From Paramecium pentaurelia (lineage: Eukaryota > Ciliophora > Oligohymenophorea > Peniculida > Parameciidae): a stretch of DNA of 64,000 bases. Under the pieces are notes generated by a model. The model ran no database searches. It saw nothing but the letters and a program-made list of their open reading frames with translations, and was not told the DNA's origin. The stretch spans positions 671,891-735,890 of the forward strand of contig CAJJDO010000009.1 in NCBI GenBank assembly GCA_905183005.1, given 5' to 3'. How positions within the stretch are numbered: position 1 is the first letter of the stretch; each line of letters opens with the position of its first letter. The translations under genes were made by a program, and so were the position numbers. Below are positions 60,937-64,000 of the stretch, piece after piece.

Positions 60937-63006
60937 ATGAGTACAGATCAATCATCAAATTCATCAACTTAAAAAGGCAAATCTCTCTCTTCCATTGATA
61001 CAAATAGATCTAAATACACATAAGAATTAGGAATTCATTAACTCTTACAAAATGCTTTCTAAGATATGGGTAATTAGTGTCCTTATCTAGTTTAGATGAT
61101 GAAAATACAGATATGAAAACATTACTTCCTATTTCAATCTTATTGGAAGAGATGAAAAGTGATCATTCAAGTACAAGAACTTACTGTTTGCAGAACCTCT
61201 CAACTATTGCCTTAGTCTTAGGTCCTGCCAGAGCAAAAGGTTTATTGGGCGGATTTATTTCAAATTTACTTAAAGATCAAGAAAAGGCTGGTTTATAAAT
61301 TAAGTTAATATTTTAGTTGAGGATGTTCCAGAAGAATTATAAGTAATGCTTACATTACTAGAATCTATGCCAAAATTAATAAATCTAATTGGAGGTCCAG
61401 AGAACAGTTTAGTTTTATTGAAACCATTACTTGAAACTATAGGAGATAGAACAAAAGATGAAACTAAAACAATGTACATAAAAATCATGAGGGATATTGG
61501 AAAGAGATTATTGAAATAATAACATTTATTTGAAGAATGTGTTACATAGAGAATAATAGAAGCTAAGGATGGTGATATAGATGAATAATGTGCAGCAGTT
61601 ACATTAATTGCTAATCTCTATAATCTTGTTTCTTAATAAGTATTAGAAGAATGGATGGAATATTTTACTAATCTTATGTAGAGTAATGAATAAAATGTTA
61701 GAAAAAGAGTAGTTCTAAGTATAAAAGAATTTGCATAATGGGCAAGTAATCCAGAAGAGCATAAATTTTGTATTGAATTAGCTGATAATGTTTTTACAAA
61801 TGGAAAGGATTTTAAATCTAATTTATTTTATAGTGTACCTGCTTTAATTAAATTTCAAGGTTATCAAGATTATTTAAATAAATTATTTAAAATGGAAAAT
61901 ATTAATGCTTATAATTGCTTTTTAGAAATCTGTATTGAATCTCTATAAGTATTATAAAATACTGTTGATAGTAAAATATTTATTGAAAATTTTATTAAAT
62001 TATTTTCTAAAACTGAATTGGAATTGAAATAAAAGTTATCAACATATTGTGGAAAACTTGTAGTATTTATTAAAGAATCAAAAACTATTTATAAAGGAGT
62101 AATTTATAATTATTAATATTAAGTATCTTGTTTAAATTTAGTAATATATGACATAATTAGAATAAGAAAAGAATTTTATGATAAAATAGAATTTAGTAGA
62201 GTCAGTTATTTTGATATTGAATTAAGCAACAGATAGAAGAATATATTATTAATAAGAAGAAATTTAATATTTCTTAAGATTTCTAATGAATTAATTAATT
62301 AGTGGTGATACAGATCTTAAATTTAAATTTGTATCTAAATAGAAATCCTTTAATATTATATTGTAATTTATTTCAGACAATGCTTTTTCTTAAAATGAAT
62401 CATTATAAATAATTAAGAATTTACTTTAAGTTATAATCAATATTGAATAATGTAAGAATTGGAGAATGAGATAATAATGTTTGATGTCATTGTAAATGGT
62501 ATTTATTGTATTATTATTATATTATAGTTCCTAATAAATTTATAATAATTTTAATTATTTAAGACTTTCCAATCTGAGGATTTAGAAGTTTAATTAATTA
62601 AAAGACTATTATAAGATAGAATTTCTGCAGTTCGAGAGGAAGCAAGCAAAGTATCATTATTATTATTATAATATAGACCCTATTACAACTATTTAGATAA
62701 TTAAAAGAAAATGATATGATTGAAAAAGGAAAGAGAGTAATAGATTAATTAAATGAATTATTAAAACATCCAAATTATTTGGTTAGAGTTAACTTTGTCT
62801 TAGGATTGGGGAATGCATTCTTTTTAGGAGAACATACATATAATGTATTGAGGTAATTAAAAAATGAAGTTCCAAATGTAAAATTAGCATTATTAGAAGT
62901 CTTGTACAATAATAAAAAATGCAAGTAATTAGATTTAATTCCTGTTAACGATTCGGATTAAGATGTAAGAGATGTTGCATAAATTATATATTAATAATTC
63001 AAATGA
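60937..63006 (+). CDS. PP2A scaffold (PR65/A subunit)-like HEAT-repeat protein (645 aa)
   Basis: Introns 61070-61095, 61291-61316, 62099-62123, 62499-62527 and 62651-62676. After a 45-residue S/T-rich leader, HEAT repeats run to the end, with PR65-like opening features LLPISILLEEMKSDHSSTR, NLSTIALVLGPARAKGLL and FISNLLKDQE, and late repeats such as RISAVREEASKV, KHPNYLVRVNFVLGL and DSDQDVRDVAQIIYQQF. PR65 holds catalytic and regulatory subunits of phosphatase 2A. Middle repeats are divergent, so a related HEAT scaffold (for example PPP4R-type) remains possible. Its ATG is 12 bp from that of the divergent Whirly gene and its TGA abuts the next gene's stop. Confidence 0.8.
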
Positions 63007-63237
63007 TCAATTTTGGACGACACATTTCTCTTTCTTAATTGACCTATGAATATTTGGTTCTTTTTTTACATACATTAGTTCTTCATCTTCATCATTGGTG
63101 TCAATTAGTAAAGACATATAAAATTGATTCAGATTGTATATATTTAAGTAGTTATTGGTAGCCACAATAGGTGCACATAATCTTATAGGTCTAATTATTT
63201 GTCTCATCATCTTTATTGTTCTGAAGATTTAATACAT
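63007..63237 (-). CDS. Small basic protein, possibly mitochondrial (76 aa)
   Basis: Single exon, MYQIFRTIKMMRQIIRPIRL then CAPIVATNNYLNIYNL, acidic NDEDEELMYVKK patch and basic end HRSIKKEKCVVQN. The Arg/Lys-spaced hydrophobic start looks like a mitochondrial presequence. An in-frame ATG at 63210 is an alternative start. No family is recognised. Confidence 0.55.
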
Positions 63238-63819
63238 TTTTATTTTAATATATATATTATTTAATTATGGTCATATATTTATTAATGTTCATACATTCAT
63301 CATACTAAATACCATACTATATTTCATTTGAGTAATCCAATCCCTTATGAATACACAAAATCAATTTAAATTACAAATAATTCAAAATAATTTTCATTTT
63401 ATATGCCTACTAATATTCTAATTTATTTAAAATGGAACAGGATTTAGTAAAATAGTAATTTTCTGAATATATCTGCTTTATTTGTTGTTCCATTTTGATG
63501 ATACAATATTTTTGATTAATAAAATTACCCAGACCAATGTAAATTCTTAAAGCTTCTTTTAATTCAATTATAACAAACTATTTCAATTGACTAAAATATT
63601 AAATTTACTTTAATAATATTATTATCAGATACAATAAATAAACTTTCACATTTATACTATTATATTCATTAATATATATAGTATTAATTAATAGAAACAC
63701 TTGGTTCAATTTTTGAATACCTATTCTAATATAAATATTCTGATATGGGAGGCAAAATACAATTTCTATATGTATCTGTCTCTCATATGATTTAAAAATG
63801 GAAACAAATTAACTGTCAT
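63238..63819. other. Intergenic with an 11-bp inverted repeat
   Basis: No gene seen. AAAATGGAACA at 63429-63439 is exactly repeated in inverse at 63486-63496, with a 46-bp loop; function unknown. Confidence 0.45.
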
Positions 63820-64000
63820 TCAATAATTGAGAATATGAGAGTTTTAGTTTTAATTAAAAACTAATTAATTTTATTTTTTTTTGGATTACTTTTATAAATA
63901 CTCTTTTGTATTTGCTTTTAAGATTTTGTTTGTTTTATTACTTGCAATATTCTCAATAATGAATTAACCATCTATATCAAATTAATATCTTAAAATTTAA
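63820..64000 (-). CDS. C-terminus of a gene running off the window
   Basis: Open minus frame from the right edge to TGA 63820-63822: LRYQFDIDGQFIIENIASNK, then a basic K/Q/N-rich end (EYLQKQSKKKQNQLVFNQ). Composition fits a real ciliate protein tail; identity unknown. Confidence 0.5.

Overview
The window is ciliate macronuclear-type DNA, most likely Paramecium or a close relative. TAA and TAG occur inside almost every gene and read as glutamine, and TGA is the only stop. Introns are tiny (20-37 nt, usually starting GTA), base composition is very AT-rich, and genes are packed almost end to end. Standard-code ORFs therefore break the genes, and all models here use ciliate code (TAA/TAG=Q). I resolved about 59 introns by hand, and nearly every model closes exactly in frame.

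Layout. Bases 1-13996 are a stack of contig ends joined by single N bases (2064, 3218, 8624, 13996). Parts of one locus are printed two or more times: a CNNM/CorC-type membrane protein, a 435-residue orphan protein facing it tail to tail, a polyglutamine protein, an unresolved minus-strand gene and a 114-residue protein. The CNNM/orphan pair also occurs as an inverted repeat on both sides of the central genes. From 13997 to 64000 the sequence is continuous.

The continuous part holds, in order: the C-terminus of a third copy of the orphan protein; a polycystin-2-like channel; an orphan; a PHO80-like cyclin; a divergent AAA protein lacking Walker B acids; a TTLL glutamylase/ligase; a cyclin-box protein; a Cys-rich four-pass membrane protein with a Q/P/Y-rich tail; a Rab GTPase; and a RING-variant membrane protein. 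Then come several small or damaged genes, a pseudokinase, a calcium-dependent protein kinase and a GPCR-PIP-kinase fusion. After an orphan follow a PP2C phosphatase, an orphan, a myristoylatable AGC kinase, an OSCA/TMEM63 channel, a small two-pass protein, an orphan helical protein, an outer-dynein-arm docking protein and a four-pass protein. Next are two ciliate-type membrane proteins, an orphan coiled-coil protein, a 1577-residue PAS membrane protein, a Whirly-fold protein with a mitochondrial-type leader, a PP2A scaffold-like HEAT protein, a 76-residue protein and the 3' end of one more gene.

How it fits together. There is no operon or mobile element. Several products match ciliary and signalling biology of a free-swimming cell (polycystin, TTLL, dynein docking, CDPK, Rab, PIP kinase, PP2C, PP2A scaffold, mechanosensitive channel), but adjacency reflects compaction more than shared pathway. 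The most unusual observations are the Whirly homologue, overlapping-scale spacing (start codons 12 bp apart, stop codons directly abutting), polyglutamine encoded by a TAA microsatellite, and frequent non-TAG intron acceptors. No rRNA, tRNA, CRISPR array, transposon or telomere repeat was recognised.
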